A stretch of 64,000 nucleotides of DNA from Prescottella defluvii (GTDB lineage Bacteria > Actinomycetota > Actinomycetes > Mycobacteriales > Mycobacteriaceae), in assembly GCA_029690005.1 (NCBI GenBank), contig CP121458.1, positions 2,356,001 to 2,420,000 of the forward strand, read 5' to 3'. The translations under genes were made by a program, and so were the position numbers. The notes under the pieces were generated by a model. That model was not told where the DNA came from. It ran no database searches and saw nothing but the letters and a program-made list of their open reading frames with translations. The stretch's first letter is position 1, and each line of letters begins with the position of its first letter. Positions 18,613-29,270 of the stretch are shown here, in pieces.

Positions 18613-19915
18613 ATGACCGCGACCGAGTCCACGACCGCGATCCACCGAGGGCCACAGCCCCTGATCGCCGGGCGGGTACTCGTGTTCGCGGCGATCGTGA
18701 TGTCGGCGCTCACGCTGCGACTCGCGGTCACATCGTTCACGCCGCTCGCCTCGCAGATCAGCGACGACCTCGGCTTCTCGTCCACCGTCGTCGGTGTGTT
18801 CGGCATGGTGCCGACCGCGATGTTCGCGGTGTTCGGGCTCCTCACGCCCGTCATCGCGCGGCGTCTCGGGCTCGAGGGCAACCGCGCTGCTCGCGATGCT
18901 GATGGCAGGCGTCGGCATGCTCACCCGCGCGATGGTGGGCGACACGTGGTCGTTGCTGGCGCTGTCGGCGCTCGCGCTCGGCGGCATGGGCATCGGCAAC
19001 GTGGTCATCCCGCCGCTGGTCAAGCGCTACTTCAGCGACCGGTTGGCCTTGATGAGCTCGATCTACATCACCGCTGTGCAGATCGGCACGATCCTCCCGG
19101 CGACGGTCGCCGTGCCGCTCGCGGACGCGTTCGACTGGCGGATCTCGCTGGGCGTCTGGTCGCTGCTGGGGTTCGCGGCCGCTGCGCCCTGGCTCATGGT
19201 GCTCGCCCGTGGTCGCAAGTCCGGCGCAGCCCCGGAAGCGGCGGTGACCACCGAGACGCACGCCCCTGGGCGGCCCTGGCGCTCGCCGGTCGGCTGGGGC
19301 ATGGCCGGCATGTTCGGCATGACGTCGCTCATCACCTACTCGATGTTCACGTGGATCCCGAAGATCCTCACCGAGGCCGGGGCGAGCGAGTCCTTCGGCG
19401 GGAGCATGGTCGCGGTCTTCTCGTTCATGGGCCTGATCTCCGCTTTCGCGGCGCCGAGCGTGTGTGCACGGATGCGCAACCCGTTCCCGATCGTCGTCGG
19501 CTGTGCCGTGGCGTACGCGATCGGCTTCACCGGTCTGCTGCTCGCGCCGATGTCCGCGCCGATCCTGTGGGTCATCGTCATCGGTCTTGGACCGAGCACC
19601 TTCCCGATGTCGCTGACCCTGATCAACCTCCGCACCCGCACGCACGCCGGGTCGGCGGCGCTGTCGGGGTTCACGCAGGGCGTCGGCTACACCGTCGCGT
19701 GCATCGGCCCGCTGCTGTTCGGTGTGCTGCACGAGTCGACCGGCGGGTGGGGTGCCCCCTTCGCGCTGCTCGGGGTCGCGGTCGGCGTGGTCCTGATCTC
19801 CGCGTGGGCGGCGTGCAAGCCGCGCATGCTCGAAGGACAGCTGGGGCACGAAGACCGACTGACCTGGCAGTTCGTCCCCTCACGGGCCCGATCCCTGGGG
19901 GTGAGCGAGAGTTGA
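18613..19915 (+). CDS. MFS transporter, CynX/NimT-like (one frame break)
   Basis: This is a roughly 434-residue, 12-helix major facilitator. Segments include VLVFAAIVMSALTLRLAV, VVGVFGMVPTAMFAVFGLLTP and ILWVIVIGLGPSTFPMSL. Overall it resembles the cyanate/nitroimidazole (CynX/NimT) group; the substrate is not known. The frame breaks near 18882: adding one G to GAGGG restores EGATALLAMLMAGVGML. The start ATG at 18613 begins MTATESTT. It is divergent from the GntR gene and just upstream of narK, but the strong hairpin before narK suggests separate control. Confidence 0.85.
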
Positions 19916-19951
19916 CGGGCGGGTCACCGGGGGCAGCACCGCGGCAACATC

Positions 19952-19990
19952 GGCCTCCTACCTTGGGGTTTCCCACACAGGTAGGAGGCC
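19952..19990 (+). promoter_or_regulatory. Hairpin that buries the narK ribosome-binding site
   Basis: GGCCTCCTACC (19952-19962) pairs perfectly with GGTAGGAGGCC (19980-19990) around a 17-base loop. The right arm contains the narK Shine-Dalgarno AGGAGG (19983-19988), four bases or so before the GTG at 19994. The fold would block ribosome entry. Confidence 0.6.
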
Positions 19991-19993
19991 CAG

Positions 19994-21453
19994 GTGACCA
20001 CTCTCTCCGATCGGCCCACGCAGGGGCTCGAGGCGCGTTCCGGTTCGGCACCAGTGGTGCGCGAGCACCACATCGAGCACTGGGACGCCGAGGACGTCGA
20101 CGCCTGGGAGGCCGGCGGCAAGGCGATCGCCCGCAGGAATCTCGTGTGGTCGGTGATCGCCGAACACGTCGGTTTCTCGATCTGGTCGATCTGGTCGGTG
20201 ATGGTGCTGTTCATGCCGACCGACTTGTTCGGCATCGACGCGGCGGGCAAGTTCTTCCTCGTCGCGGTCCCCGCTCTCGTCGGGTCGGTCCTGCGCATCC
20301 CGTACACGGTCGCGACGGCCCGGTTCGGCGGCCGTAACTGGACCGTCTTCAGCGCACTCGTGTTGCTGATCCCGACGCTGCTGACGCTGTGGTTCGTGAT
20401 GCACCCCGCCGCGTCGTACACCACCTTCCTGCTGGTCGCGGCCACGGCGGGCGTCGGCGGCGGTAACTTCGCGTCGTCGATGACCAACATCAACGCGTTC
20501 TATCCGCAGCGGCTCAAAGGCTGGGCGCTGGGATTGAACGCGGGTGGCGGCAACATCGGTGTCCCCGTCATCCAGCTGGTCGGCCTGCTCGTCATCGCCA
20601 CCGTCGGCAACACCGCGCCGTACGTCGTCTGCGCCGTCTACCTCGTGCTCATCGCGGTCGCGGCCGTCGGTGCCGCGCTGTTCATGGACAACCTCGGCAA
20701 CCAGAAGGCCGACCTGCGGTCGATGGTCGAGGCGCTTCGGGTGCGGGAGTCGTGGATCGTCAGCTTCCTCTACATCGGCACGTTCGGCTCGTTCATCGGT
20801 TTCAGCTTCGCCTTCGGGCAGGTCCTGCAGATCAATTTCCTCGCGGGCGGCGACACCCGGCGCAGGCGGCGCTGCACGCGGCGCAGATCGCGTTCCTCGG
20901 ACCGCTGCTCGGGTCGATCGCGCGTCCGCTCGGCGGCCGTCTCGCCGACCGGATCGGCGGTGGCCGGATCACCCTCTACACGTTCGCGGCGATGGTGCTG
21001 GCCGCCGCGGTCCTCGTCACCGCCGGCACCGTCGACGACGGCACCCCCGGCGCCGCGTCGGGTGCCGCCATGACGGCACTGGTGATCGGATTCGTCGCAC
21101 TGTTCGTGCTCTCCGGCCTCGGCAACGGCTCGGTGTACAAGATGATCCCGTCGATCTTCGAGACCCGGTCCCGCACGCCCGACGGATTGGACGCGACGGA
21201 GCGGGCCGCGTGGTCGCGCAACATGTCCGGCGCGCTCATCGGGTTCGCGGGTGCGATCGGCGGCCTCGGCGGCGTGGGCATCAACCTGGTGCTGCGGGCG
21301 TCGTACAGCAGCCCCGCCAAGTCGGCGACCATGGCCTTCTGGGTGTTCCTCGGGTTCTACGTGGTGTGCGCAATCGTCACCTGGTTCGTGTTCGTGCGCC
21401 GCACGTCCGCCGCGAAGGAGACTGCGGCACAGGCGATCGCGGTGGCATCGTGA
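19994..21453 (+). CDS. narK: Nitrate/nitrite transporter NarK (one frame break)
   Basis: This is a 12-helix NNP-family MFS transporter that imports nitrate and/or exports nitrite. Family signatures include GVGGGNFASSMTNINAFYP and GWALGLNAGGGNIGVP (the nitrate signature in helix 5), and a second one near GFAGAIGGLGGVGINL. The N terminus is a long cytosolic segment as in assimilatory NarK proteins. The frame breaks near 20858; adding a C to ACCC gives GDTPAQAALHAAQIAFLGP. The GTG start at 19994 has AGGAGG upstream inside a hairpin. Its stop overlaps the nitrate reductase start as GTGA (21450-21453). Confidence 0.92.
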
Positions 21454-23567
21454 CGGCCGGCGCGATCCTGACGACCGGGGTGCACAGCCACTGCCCGTAC
21501 TGCGGCCTGCAGTGCGCGATGACCCTCACACTCGGTGGCGCATCCGGGGTGAGCGTCACGGGCCGCCAGTTCCCGACCAACCGCGGCGGGCTGTGCCAGA
21601 AGGGCTGGACGAGCGCCGAACTGCTCCGTCACCCCGACCGGCTGACGACGCCGCTGATCCGGCGGGGCGGGCAGTTGCGGCCCGCATCGTGGGACGACGC
21701 GCTCGACAAGGTCGCCGACGGCTTCCGTGCGGCGCAGGCCGCCGGGGGCCGCGACGCGGTCGCGATCTTCGGTGGCGGCGGACTGACCAACGAGAAGGCC
21801 TACCAGCTGGGCAAGTTCGCACGCGTCGCGCTCGGCACGTCGAACATCGACTACAACGGCCGGTTCTGCATGTCGTCGGCGGCCGCAGCCGGCATCCGCG
21901 CCTTCGGGCTGGACCGGGGGCTGCCTTTCCCGGTCGCGGACCTGACCGCCGCACGGGCGATCCTGCTGGTCGGCGGCAACGTTGCAGAGACGATGCCACC
22001 GCTGCTGGGGCACCTCACCGCGGCGACCGATGCCGGCGGGCTGATCGTCGTCGATCCGCGACGGACCGCGACCGCCGAGCGGGCCCTGGCCGGCGGCGGC
22101 CTGCACCTGCAACTCGCGCCGGGCACGGATCTGCCGCTGGCACTGGGGATGCTGCATCTCGCGGTCACCGAGGGGCACCTCGATCGCGAGTACGTCGACG
22201 CCCGTACCACTGGATTCGACGACGCGTGGCTCGCGGCCGCGCAGTGGTGGCCCGAACGCGCCGAGCGCGTCACCGGTGTGCCCGTGGCGTCGCTGCGCCG
22301 GGCGGTGGAGATCCTGTCCCGCTCGCGTCGCTGCGACGCCGGCGCCTACGTCCTCACTGCGCGCGGTACCGAGCAGCATGCGACCGGCACCGACACCGTC
22401 TCCGCGTGGATCGCGCTCGCCCTGGCGCTGGGCCTGCCGGGACGTCGGGGCAGCGGGTACGGCGCGATCACGGGTCAGGGCAACGGGCAGGGCGGACGCG
22501 AGCACGGCCAGAAGGCCGACCAACTTCCCGGCTACCGCAAGATCACCGATCCTGCTGCGCGCATGCACGTCGCGGGGGTGTGGGGGATCGATCCGGCGGA
22601 TCTGCCGGGGCCGGGGCGCAGCGCGTACGAGTTGCTCGATGCGCTCGGTCGCCCCGACGGTCCGCGGGCGTTGATGGTGCACGGCGCCAATCTGGCGGTG
22701 TCGGCGCCGCGGGCCGCGCACGTCGTCGATCGGCTGCGATCGCTGGATCTGCTGGTGGTGTGCGACTTCCTGCTGTCGGAGACCGCGGCGATGGCGGACG
22801 TGGTGCTGCCGGTGCTGCAGTGGGCCGAGGAGGAGGGCACCATGACGAGCCTCGAGGGGCGCGTGCTGCGCAGACGGCGGGGTGTCCAACCACCAGGAGG
22901 GGCCCGCAGCGAGCTGGAGGTGTTGCGGGAGTTGGCCGTTCGTCTGGGCCAGCCCGCCGGACGGTTCCCGGCGGAACCGGAGGTGGTGTTCGACGAACTG
23001 CGCCGCGCGTCCGCGGGTGGCGTCGCCGACTACGCCGGCATCACCTACGGCCGGCTGGATGTGGGGGAGTCACTGCACTGGCCGTGCCCCGACGTCGATC
23101 ATCCCGGGACGCCGCGGCTGTTCCTGGACAGGTTCGCGACCGACGACGGGCGCGCGCGGTTCACGGCCGTCGAGCACCACGGCCCCAGCGAGGGACCGGA
23201 CGCCGACTTTCCGCTGGTCGCCACCACCGGACGCGTTCTGGCGCACTACCAGTCGGGTGCGCAGACCCGCCGGGTGTCCGAGCTCGCGGCCGCGGCCGGA
23301 CCGATGTTCGTCCAGGTACATCCGGACACGGCGACGCGGGCGGGGGTGCGCGAAGGCGACGATGCGGTGGTGGTGGGGCGGCGCGGCCGGGTCGAGGTTT
23401 CCGTGCGATGCGACGAGTCGATGCGGCTCGACACGGTGTTCCTGCCGTTCCACTTCGCCGGTGACGCCCGGGCGAACCTGCTGACCAACCCGGCGCTCGA
23501 CCCGACGAGCCGGATGCCCGAGTTCAAGGTGTGCGCGGTCCGGCTCGAGGCACGGGTGGCGACATGA
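21450..23567 (+). CDS. Assimilatory nitrate reductase catalytic subunit (NasA/NarB type)
   Basis: This is a 705-residue molybdopterin enzyme that reduces nitrate to nitrite in the cytoplasm. An N-terminal [4Fe-4S] site has Cys15, Cys18, Cys22 and Cys49 (HCPYCGLQC then GLCQKGW). The likely Mo-ligand cysteine is Cys140 in NGRFCMSS. Other family motifs are LVGGNVAETMPP, VVDPRRTATAE, ITGQGNGQGGREHG and ADVVLPVLQWAEEEGTM. There is no Tat signal, in keeping with an assimilatory role. It overlaps narK upstream and the FAD protein downstream (ATGA), so electrons probably come from that next gene product. Confidence 0.93.
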   Translation: MTAGAILTTGVHSHCPYCGLQCAMTLTLGGASGVSVTGRQFPTNRGGLCQKGWTSAELLRHPDRLTTPLIRRGGQLRPASWDDALDKVADGFRAAQAAGGRDAVAIFGGGGLTNEKAYQLGKFARVALGTSNIDYNGRFCMSSAAAAGIRAFGLDRGLPFPVADLTAARAILLVGGNVAETMPPLLGHLTAATDAGGLIVVDPRRTATAERALAGGGLHLQLAPGTDLPLALGMLHLAVTEGHLDREYVDARTTGFDDAWLAAAQWWPERAERVTGVPVASLRRAVEILSRSRRCDAGAYVLTARGTEQHATGTDTVSAWIALALALGLPGRRGSGYGAITGQGNGQGGREHGQKADQLPGYRKITDPAARMHVAGVWGIDPADLPGPGRSAYELLDALGRPDGPRALMVHGANLAVSAPRAAHVVDRLRSLDLLVVCDFLLSETAAMADVVLPVLQWAEEEGTMTSLEGRVLRRRRGVQPPGGARSELEVLRELAVRLGQPAGRFPAEPEVVFDELRRASAGGVADYAGITYGRLDVGESLHWPCPDVDHPGTPRLFLDRFATDDGRARFTAVEHHGPSEGPDADFPLVATTGRVLAHYQSGAQTRRVSELAAAAGPMFVQVHPDTATRAGVREGDDAVVVGRRGRVEVSVRCDESMRLDTVFLPFHFAGDARANLLTNPALDPTSRMPEFKVCAVRLEARVAT

Positions 23568-25075
23568 CCCGACGTGTGGTGATCGTCGGCAACGGTATGG
23601 CCGGAGCCCGGCTGGCGGAGGAGCTGCGGCGGCGCGAACGCGACCCGGCCCGGCTCGAGGTCGTGGTGATCGGGGCGGAGCCGCGGGCCGCGTACAACCG
23701 GATCCTGCTCTCGAACGTGTTGGCGGGCAGCATCACCGCGCGCGACACCCGGCTACGCCCGGACGACTGGTGGGCGCGCAACCACGTCGACGTCCGCGTA
23801 GGCGTGCGGGTGACGGCGATCGACACGGCGGCGCGGAAGCTGCGCTGCGACGACGGCACCGCCCTCGGCTACGACGAACTCGTACTGGCGACGGGCAGCA
23901 CCCCGTTCGTGCCGCGGGTCGACGGCATGGCGGCCGCCGACGAGCGTGTCGTCGCGTTCCGCACGGTCGAGGATTGCGACCGCATCGCCGCCGCGGCCCG
24001 GCCCGGTTGCCGCGCGGTGGTCCTCGGCGGCGGACTGCTGGGCTCGAAGGCGGCCCGCGGGCTGCTGCTGCGCGGCGCCGACGTCACCGTCGTGCATCCC
24101 AAGGCGGTACCGATGGAGCGGCAACTGGACGATGGGGGCGGACGGGTCCTCACCCGGGTGCTGGCCGGGTTGGGTGTGCGAGTGGTGCTGGAGCGCCGCG
24201 TGGTTGCGTTGCGCCGGGGCGGCACCGACAGGACGCTCGTCCTCGATGACGGATCCGAGCTGCCTGCCGACCTGGTGGTACTCACCGCCGGGATCCGGCC
24301 CGCCACCGAACTGGCCTATGCGGCCGGGATCGCGCTGGACAACGGCGTCGTCGTCGACGATGCCCTGCGCACCAGTGCCCCGCACGTGTGGGCGATCGGG
24401 GAGTGCGCGCAACACCGCGGCGAGGTGTACGGGTTGGTGCAGCCGGGCTGGGAGCAGGCGGCGGTGGTGGCCGACCGGATCACCGGGGCCGACCCGGACG
24501 CCCAATACGACGGCACTCCGCCGGTGACCCGGCTCAAGGCCCACGACATCGACCTCGCGTCGATGGGAGACGTGAGTGCCGACCTGCACGGTGCCGACCC
24601 GCACGACGATCGCGACGTGCTGGTCGTCGCGGATCCGGCCCGCGGCCGCTACGCCAAACTCGTCGTCGCGGGGGAGCGGATCGTCGGCGCGGTGCTGCTC
24701 GGCTCGCCCGACGTGGTCGGCACCATCACCCAGCTGTTCGACGCGGAACTTCCTGTGCCGCAGGACCGCATGGCGCTGCTGACCGGACGCGGCGGCGGGG
24801 CGGGGGAGTCCGTCAGTCCCGCGGGTATGCCGGGCGGCGCGGTGATCTGCCGCTGCAACACGGTCACCAAGTCGCACCTGACGAGCGCGTGGCGGGCCGG
24901 GGCGCGGTCGGTGCCCGCGCTCGCCACCGCGACCCGCGCGACGACGGGCTGCGGCGGCTGCAGCTCGGCGGTGGAGGGCATCTGCGAATGGCTGCGGACG
25001 GCCGATCCCCAGCACGAGAGCGACAGCGACAACGAATCCAACACGCAACCGGCACGGAAGGAAGGTGCGGCATGA
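23564..25075 (+). CDS. FAD/[2Fe-2S] NAD(P)H reductase, NirB N-terminal-like (NasB-type electron donor)
   Basis: This 503-residue protein looks like the front half of NirB without the siroheme domain. It has FAD and NAD(P)H Rossmann folds: VVIVGNGMAGARLAEEL at the N terminus and AVVLGGGLLGSKAARGL near residue 150. A C-terminal BFD-type [2Fe-2S] domain follows, with CRCNTVTK and TGCGGCSS. By analogy with Bacillus NasB and Klebsiella NasC, it most likely passes electrons from NAD(P)H to the nitrate reductase encoded just upstream. The start ATG at 23564 overlaps that gene's stop and its own stop overlaps nirB, both as ATGA. Confidence 0.88.
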   Translation: MTRRVVIVGNGMAGARLAEELRRRERDPARLEVVVIGAEPRAAYNRILLSNVLAGSITARDTRLRPDDWWARNHVDVRVGVRVTAIDTAARKLRCDDGTALGYDELVLATGSTPFVPRVDGMAAADERVVAFRTVEDCDRIAAAARPGCRAVVLGGGLLGSKAARGLLLRGADVTVVHPKAVPMERQLDDGGGRVLTRVLAGLGVRVVLERRVVALRRGGTDRTLVLDDGSELPADLVVLTAGIRPATELAYAAGIALDNGVVVDDALRTSAPHVWAIGECAQHRGEVYGLVQPGWEQAAVVADRITGADPDAQYDGTPPVTRLKAHDIDLASMGDVSADLHGADPHDDRDVLVVADPARGRYAKLVVAGERIVGAVLLGSPDVVGTITQLFDAELPVPQDRMALLTGRGGGAGESVSPAGMPGGAVICRCNTVTKSHLTSAWRAGARSVPALATATRATTGCGGCSSAVEGICEWLRTADPQHESDSDNESNTQPARKEGAA

Positions 25076-27608
25076 GCGGACGGACCGCGATCGTGATCGG
25101 ACACGGCATGGTGGGGCACCGGTTCGTCGAGGCGCTGCGGGCGCGCGACGACGCCGACACCTGGACGGTGACGGTGCTGTGCGAGGAGGACGTGCCCGCC
25201 TATGACCGGGTGGCGCTGTCGTCGTACGTCGGCACGTGGGACGTGAAGGAACTCGCCTTTGCGGGCAACGACTTCGACGGCGACACCGCGGTGGACCTGC
25301 GGGTGGGGGTGCGCGCGGAGTCGATCGACCGCACCGCGCGCACCGTCACCACCTCGCAGGGCGACGTCCTCGGGTACGACGCGCTCGTCCTCGCGACGGG
25401 GTCGTATCCGTTCGTTCCGCCGGTCCCGGGACGCGAGCACGACCTGTGCTTCGTCTACCGCACCCCCTCGGATCTGGACGGCATCCGCGCTCGGGTCGAG
25501 GCCGTCGCACCGGGTGCGTCCGGCGTCGTGGTGGGCGGCGGTCTGCTCGGGCTCGAGGCGGCGAACGCGTTGCGCCAGCTCGGGTTGGCGCCGCACGTGG
25601 TGGAGCACAATGCCCGCCTCATGCCGCTGCAGGTCGACGAGGGCGGCGGTGCCGTGCTGTCGCGACTGGTGACCGACCTCGGGCTCACCGTCCACACCGG
25701 CACCGGGATCGCGTCCATCGGCGACGGACCCGCGGGGGTGCGGGTGGAACTGTCCGACGGCGCGGTGATCGACGCAGCGCTGCTGGTGTTCTCCGCCGGT
25801 GTCCGCCCGCAGGACCGGTTGGCGCGGGACGCCGGTCTCGACATCGCCGATCGGGGTGGAATCCTCACCGACAGTGGTTGCGTCACATCAGATCCCGCGA
25901 TCTACGCGGTCGGCGAGTGTGCCGCGGTCGAGGGTCGCTGCTACGGACTGGTCGCCCCCGGATACACGACGGCCGAGGTGGTGGCGGACCGCCTCCTCGG
26001 CGGGGACGCGGTGTTCCCCGGCGCGGACCTGTCCACCAAGCTCAAGCTCCTCGGCGTGGACGTCGCGAGCTTCGGCGACGTGCACGCCACCACGCCGGGG
26101 GCCCTCGAGGTGGTCCTGAGCGACGCCGCCAAGGGCACGTACGCCAAGCTGGTCGTCTCCGACGATGCCAGGACCCTGCTCGGTGGCATCCTCGTCGGCG
26201 ACGCGACGGCCTACGGGTCGCTGCGTCCGCTCGTGGGGCGCGAACTGCCGGGCGATCCTGCGGCGCTCATCTCGCCGGCGGGTGAGAAGCCCGGTGCGGG
26301 AGCGCTTCCCGACGACGCGCAGGTGTGCTCGTGCAACGCGGTCACCAAGGGGAGATCTGCGCGGCGATCGCGGACGGCGCGTGCGATATCGCCGCGGTCA
26401 AGTCGTGCACCAACGCGGGCACCACATGCGGCGGCTGCCTGCACACCGTCAAGTCGCTGCTCGCGTCGTCGGGGGTGGAGCTGTCGAAGGCGCTCTGCGA
26501 GCACTTCACCCAGTCCCGCGCCGAGCTGTTCGAGATCGTGCGAGCCACCGGCACCCGGACGTTCTCGGGACTGATCGCGCAGTACGGCACTGGAACAGGC
26601 TGCGACATCTGCAAGCCCGTCGTGGCGTCCATTCTCGCGTCGACGTCGTCGGACCACGTTCTCGACGGCGAGCAGGCGTCGCTGCAGGACACCAACGATC
26701 ACTTCCTCGCCAACATTCAGCGCAACGGCACGTACTCGGTGGTGCCGCGGATGCCCGGCGGCGAGTGCACACCCGAGCAGCTCGTCACGATCGGTGAGAT
26801 CGCCCGCGACTTCGGGCTGTACCTCAAGGTGACCGGCGGCCAGCGGATCGACCTGTTCGGGGCGCGAGTCGAGCAGCTGCCCGAGATCTGGCGGCGTCTG
26901 GTCGACGTCGGTATGGAGTCCGGCCAGGCGTACGGCAAGGCGCTGCGCACCGTGAAGAGTTGCGTCGGGTCCACGTGGTGCCGTTACGGCGTCCAGGACT
27001 CGGTGGGCATGGCGGTGCGGCTCGAGAACCGCTACCGCGGCCTGCGGGCCCCGCACAAGATCAAGTTCGGGGTGTCGGGGTGTGCGCGCGAGTGCGCGGA
27101 GGCCCGCGGCAAGGACGTCGGCGTCATCGCGACGGAGAACGGCTGGAATCTGTACGTCGGCGGCAACGGCGGCCAGTCCCCGAGGCACGCGCAGTTGCTC
27201 GTGGGTGGCCTCGACGACGAGACCCTCGTCCAGTACATCGACCGCTACCTGATGTTCTACGTCCGGACCGCGGACCGGCTGCAGCGGACCGCGCCGTGGA
27301 TGGAATCTCTCGGTGACGACGGGCAAGGCGGCCTCGAGCACCTGAAGGCAGTTGTGTGTGACGACAGCCTCGGCATCGCCGACGACTTGGAGGCGGCGAT
27401 GGCGCGGCACGTCGACGGCTACCACGACGAGTGGGCGGGTGTGCTCGACGATCCCGACAAGTTGTCGCGGTTCGTGTCGTTTGTCAATGCCCCCGATGTG
27501 CCGGACCCGACGGTCGCCTTCGACGAGTCCGGACCGCGCAAGGTACCCGTCCTCATGGGCATTCCGGACGTTCCGGGCCGGCGATCGGAAAGCTCCTCGA
27601 GCCGGTAA
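25072..27608 (+). CDS. nirB: NAD(P)H nitrite reductase large subunit NirB (frame break)
   Basis: This is the large subunit of assimilatory nitrite reductase (nitrite to ammonium), about 845 residues. In order: FAD/NAD(P)H domains (AIVIGHGMVGHRFVEAL, GVVVGGGLLGLEAANAL), a BFD [2Fe-2S] domain (CSCNAVTKG ... TTCGGCLHT), a second BFD-like region (TGTGCDICKP), then the nitrite/sulfite reductase domains. The siroheme/[4Fe-4S] ligands are SCVGSTWC and SGCARECAEA. The frame breaks near 26350; adding one G gives TKGEICAAIADGACD. The end is uncertain: as read it stops at 27608 with SESSSSR, while one more G near 27577 would give GPAIGKLLEPVIAE and a stop at 27619. Confidence 0.93.
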
Positions 27609-27683
27609 TCGCGGAGTAACGCCGCGGAAACAACCCGACTTTTCAATGAATTGCAACTGAGCACAGTGTGCAGGAGGTCTGCG

Positions 27684-28104
27684 ATGACGGTGATGGAGAC
27701 CTGGGTTCACGGCGAGGCCGGCACCCACGAGACGCCCTACGTGGCGGAGGGACGCGAGTGGACGTCCGCGTGTACGCGGAGCCACCTGATCCCGGGACGC
27801 GGGGTGGCCGTGCTGCTCCGAGGCGGAACCCAGGCGGCGCTGTTCCGGCTCGCCGACGGCAGCCTGCGGGCGGTCGGCAACATCGACCCGTTCGCGCGGG
27901 CCGCGGTGATGTCGCGGGGCTGGTCGGGACCGCCACGGCGAGCCCACCGTGGCGTCGCCGCTGCTCAAGCAGGTGTTCTCGCTGGTCGACGGCCGGTGCC
28001 TCGACGACGAGTCGGTACGGCTGCCGGTGTATCCGGTGCGGGTCGTCGAGGGACGCGCCGACGACGTCGTGCAGGTGGGCGCGATCGCGGTCGAGTCGTC
28101 GTGA
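27684..28104 (+). CDS. nirD: Nitrite reductase small subunit NirD (two frame breaks)
   Basis: This is the Rieske-like small subunit of nitrite reductase, about 140 residues. The first part reads RSHLIPGRGVAVLLRGGTQAALFRLADGSLRAVGNIDPFARA. Two nearby breaks, at about 27920 and 27932, are each repaired by one C, giving SRGLVGTRHGEPTVASPLL and then KQVFSLVDGRCLDDESVRLPVY before TGA at 28102-28104. Bacterial NirD proteins often lack the Rieske cluster ligands, and no CxH pair is visible here. The stop overlaps the nnaR start as GTGA. Confidence 0.87.
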
Positions 28105-29270
28105 CGGCCGCAGGACCGTCGGGCGGAGGGGACCTGACGGGGTTCACGGTCGGGATCACGGCGTCCCGGCGAGCGGACGAGCTGGCGACGCTGCTCACCC
28201 GGCGCGGTGCGGCCGTCGTGCACGCGCCGGCGATCCGGATCGTCCCGCTCGCCGACGACGCGGAACTGGCGCGGGTCACCGACGCGGTGATCGCGGACCC
28301 GCCCGACGTCACGGTCGCGACGACGGGGATCGGATTCCGCGGCTGGATGGGCGCGGCGGATGGCTGGGGAAACGGCGACCAACTGCTGGCCGCCCTGGGC
28401 ACGGGCCGCATCCTGGCGCGGGGCCGAAGGCGAAGGGGGCCGTGCGCGCCGCCGATCTGCGGGAGGAGTGGTCGCCGGATTCGGAATCGTCCGCGGAGGT
28501 GCTGGATCACCTTCTGGCGGAGGGTGTTTCCGGTCGGCGTATCGCGGTGCAGTTGCACGGGGCGACCACGGAATGGGAACCGATCCCGGACTTTTGTGCC
28601 GCCCTGCGCGATGCGGGCGCCGAGGTGATCGCGGTACCCGTGTACCGCTGGACGCCGCCCGAGGACTGCAGCGGACTCGATCGGATGATCGAGTCCGTCG
28701 TGTGCGGCGGCCTCGACGCGGTCAGCTTCACGAGCGCCCCGGCGGTGGCGTCGCTCCTGGGACGGGCCGACGAGACCGGCACGCTCGAGCCGATGCTGCG
28801 GGCCTTCGGCGATCGGGTGCTGGCGGCCTGCGTCGGACCGGTCACCGCGGCGCCGCTGACGGCCCTCGGGGTGCCCACCACGGCGCCGGCCCGTTCTCGA
28901 CTCGGATCGCTCGCCCGGCACATCGCGGAGGAGTTGCCGCGCCGGGCGGCACTCGTCCGCGCGGGTGGCCACGAACTCAGCGTGCGGGGGACCTGCGTGG
29001 TCGTCGACGGTGAGGTCAGAGTGCTCTCACCGGCCGCGATGGCTCTGGTCCGTCGACTGGCGGAGCGGCCCGGGATGGTCGTCTCCCCGCGCCGACCTGC
29101 TGGCGGCGTTACCCGGTCGCAGCGACGACCCGCACGCGGTGGAGACCGCCATCGCCCGGCTGCGGGGCAATCTCGGGGCGCCGAAGGCCGTGCAGACCGT
29201 CGTCAAGCGTGGCTACCGGCTGGCGCTCGACCCCGCGGAGTACGACCGGCTGCTCGAGGTGAGCCGGTGA
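28101..29270 (+). CDS. nnaR: NnaR-type regulator: uroporphyrinogen-III synthase domain plus winged helix (two frame breaks)
   Basis: This is a fusion of a HemD-like domain (VGITASRRADELATLLTRRG at the start; SFTSAPAVASLL and VGPVTAAPLTALGV later) with a C-terminal OmpR-type winged helix (LSPAAMALVRRLAERPG ... VETAIARLRGNLG ... VVKRGYRLAL). The same architecture and setting are found in NnaR of Mycobacterium smegmatis and Streptomyces, an activator of nitrate/nitrite assimilation genes. Breaks lie near 28423, where one G restores RGPKAKGAVRAADLREEW, and near 29090, where one C restores SPRADLLAALPG. GTGA overlaps join it to nirD and to cbiX. Whether the HemD domain is still an enzyme is open. 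Confidence 0.85.

Noticed and set aside
19952..19990. ANTAR-type paired-hairpin RNA target in the narK leader
   Set aside because: Only one hairpin with a 17-base loop is present; the paired hexaloops with conserved A and G positions are missing.
19916..19993. GlnR box upstream of narK
   Set aside because: GTCAC-like fragments occur, but I could not find a properly spaced GTnAC-n6-GnAAC pair, so no GlnR site is claimed.
26211..28382. 723-codon minus-strand open frame opposite nirB and nirD
   Set aside because: It is a shadow of the nirB codon pattern; no domain or start signal was seen.
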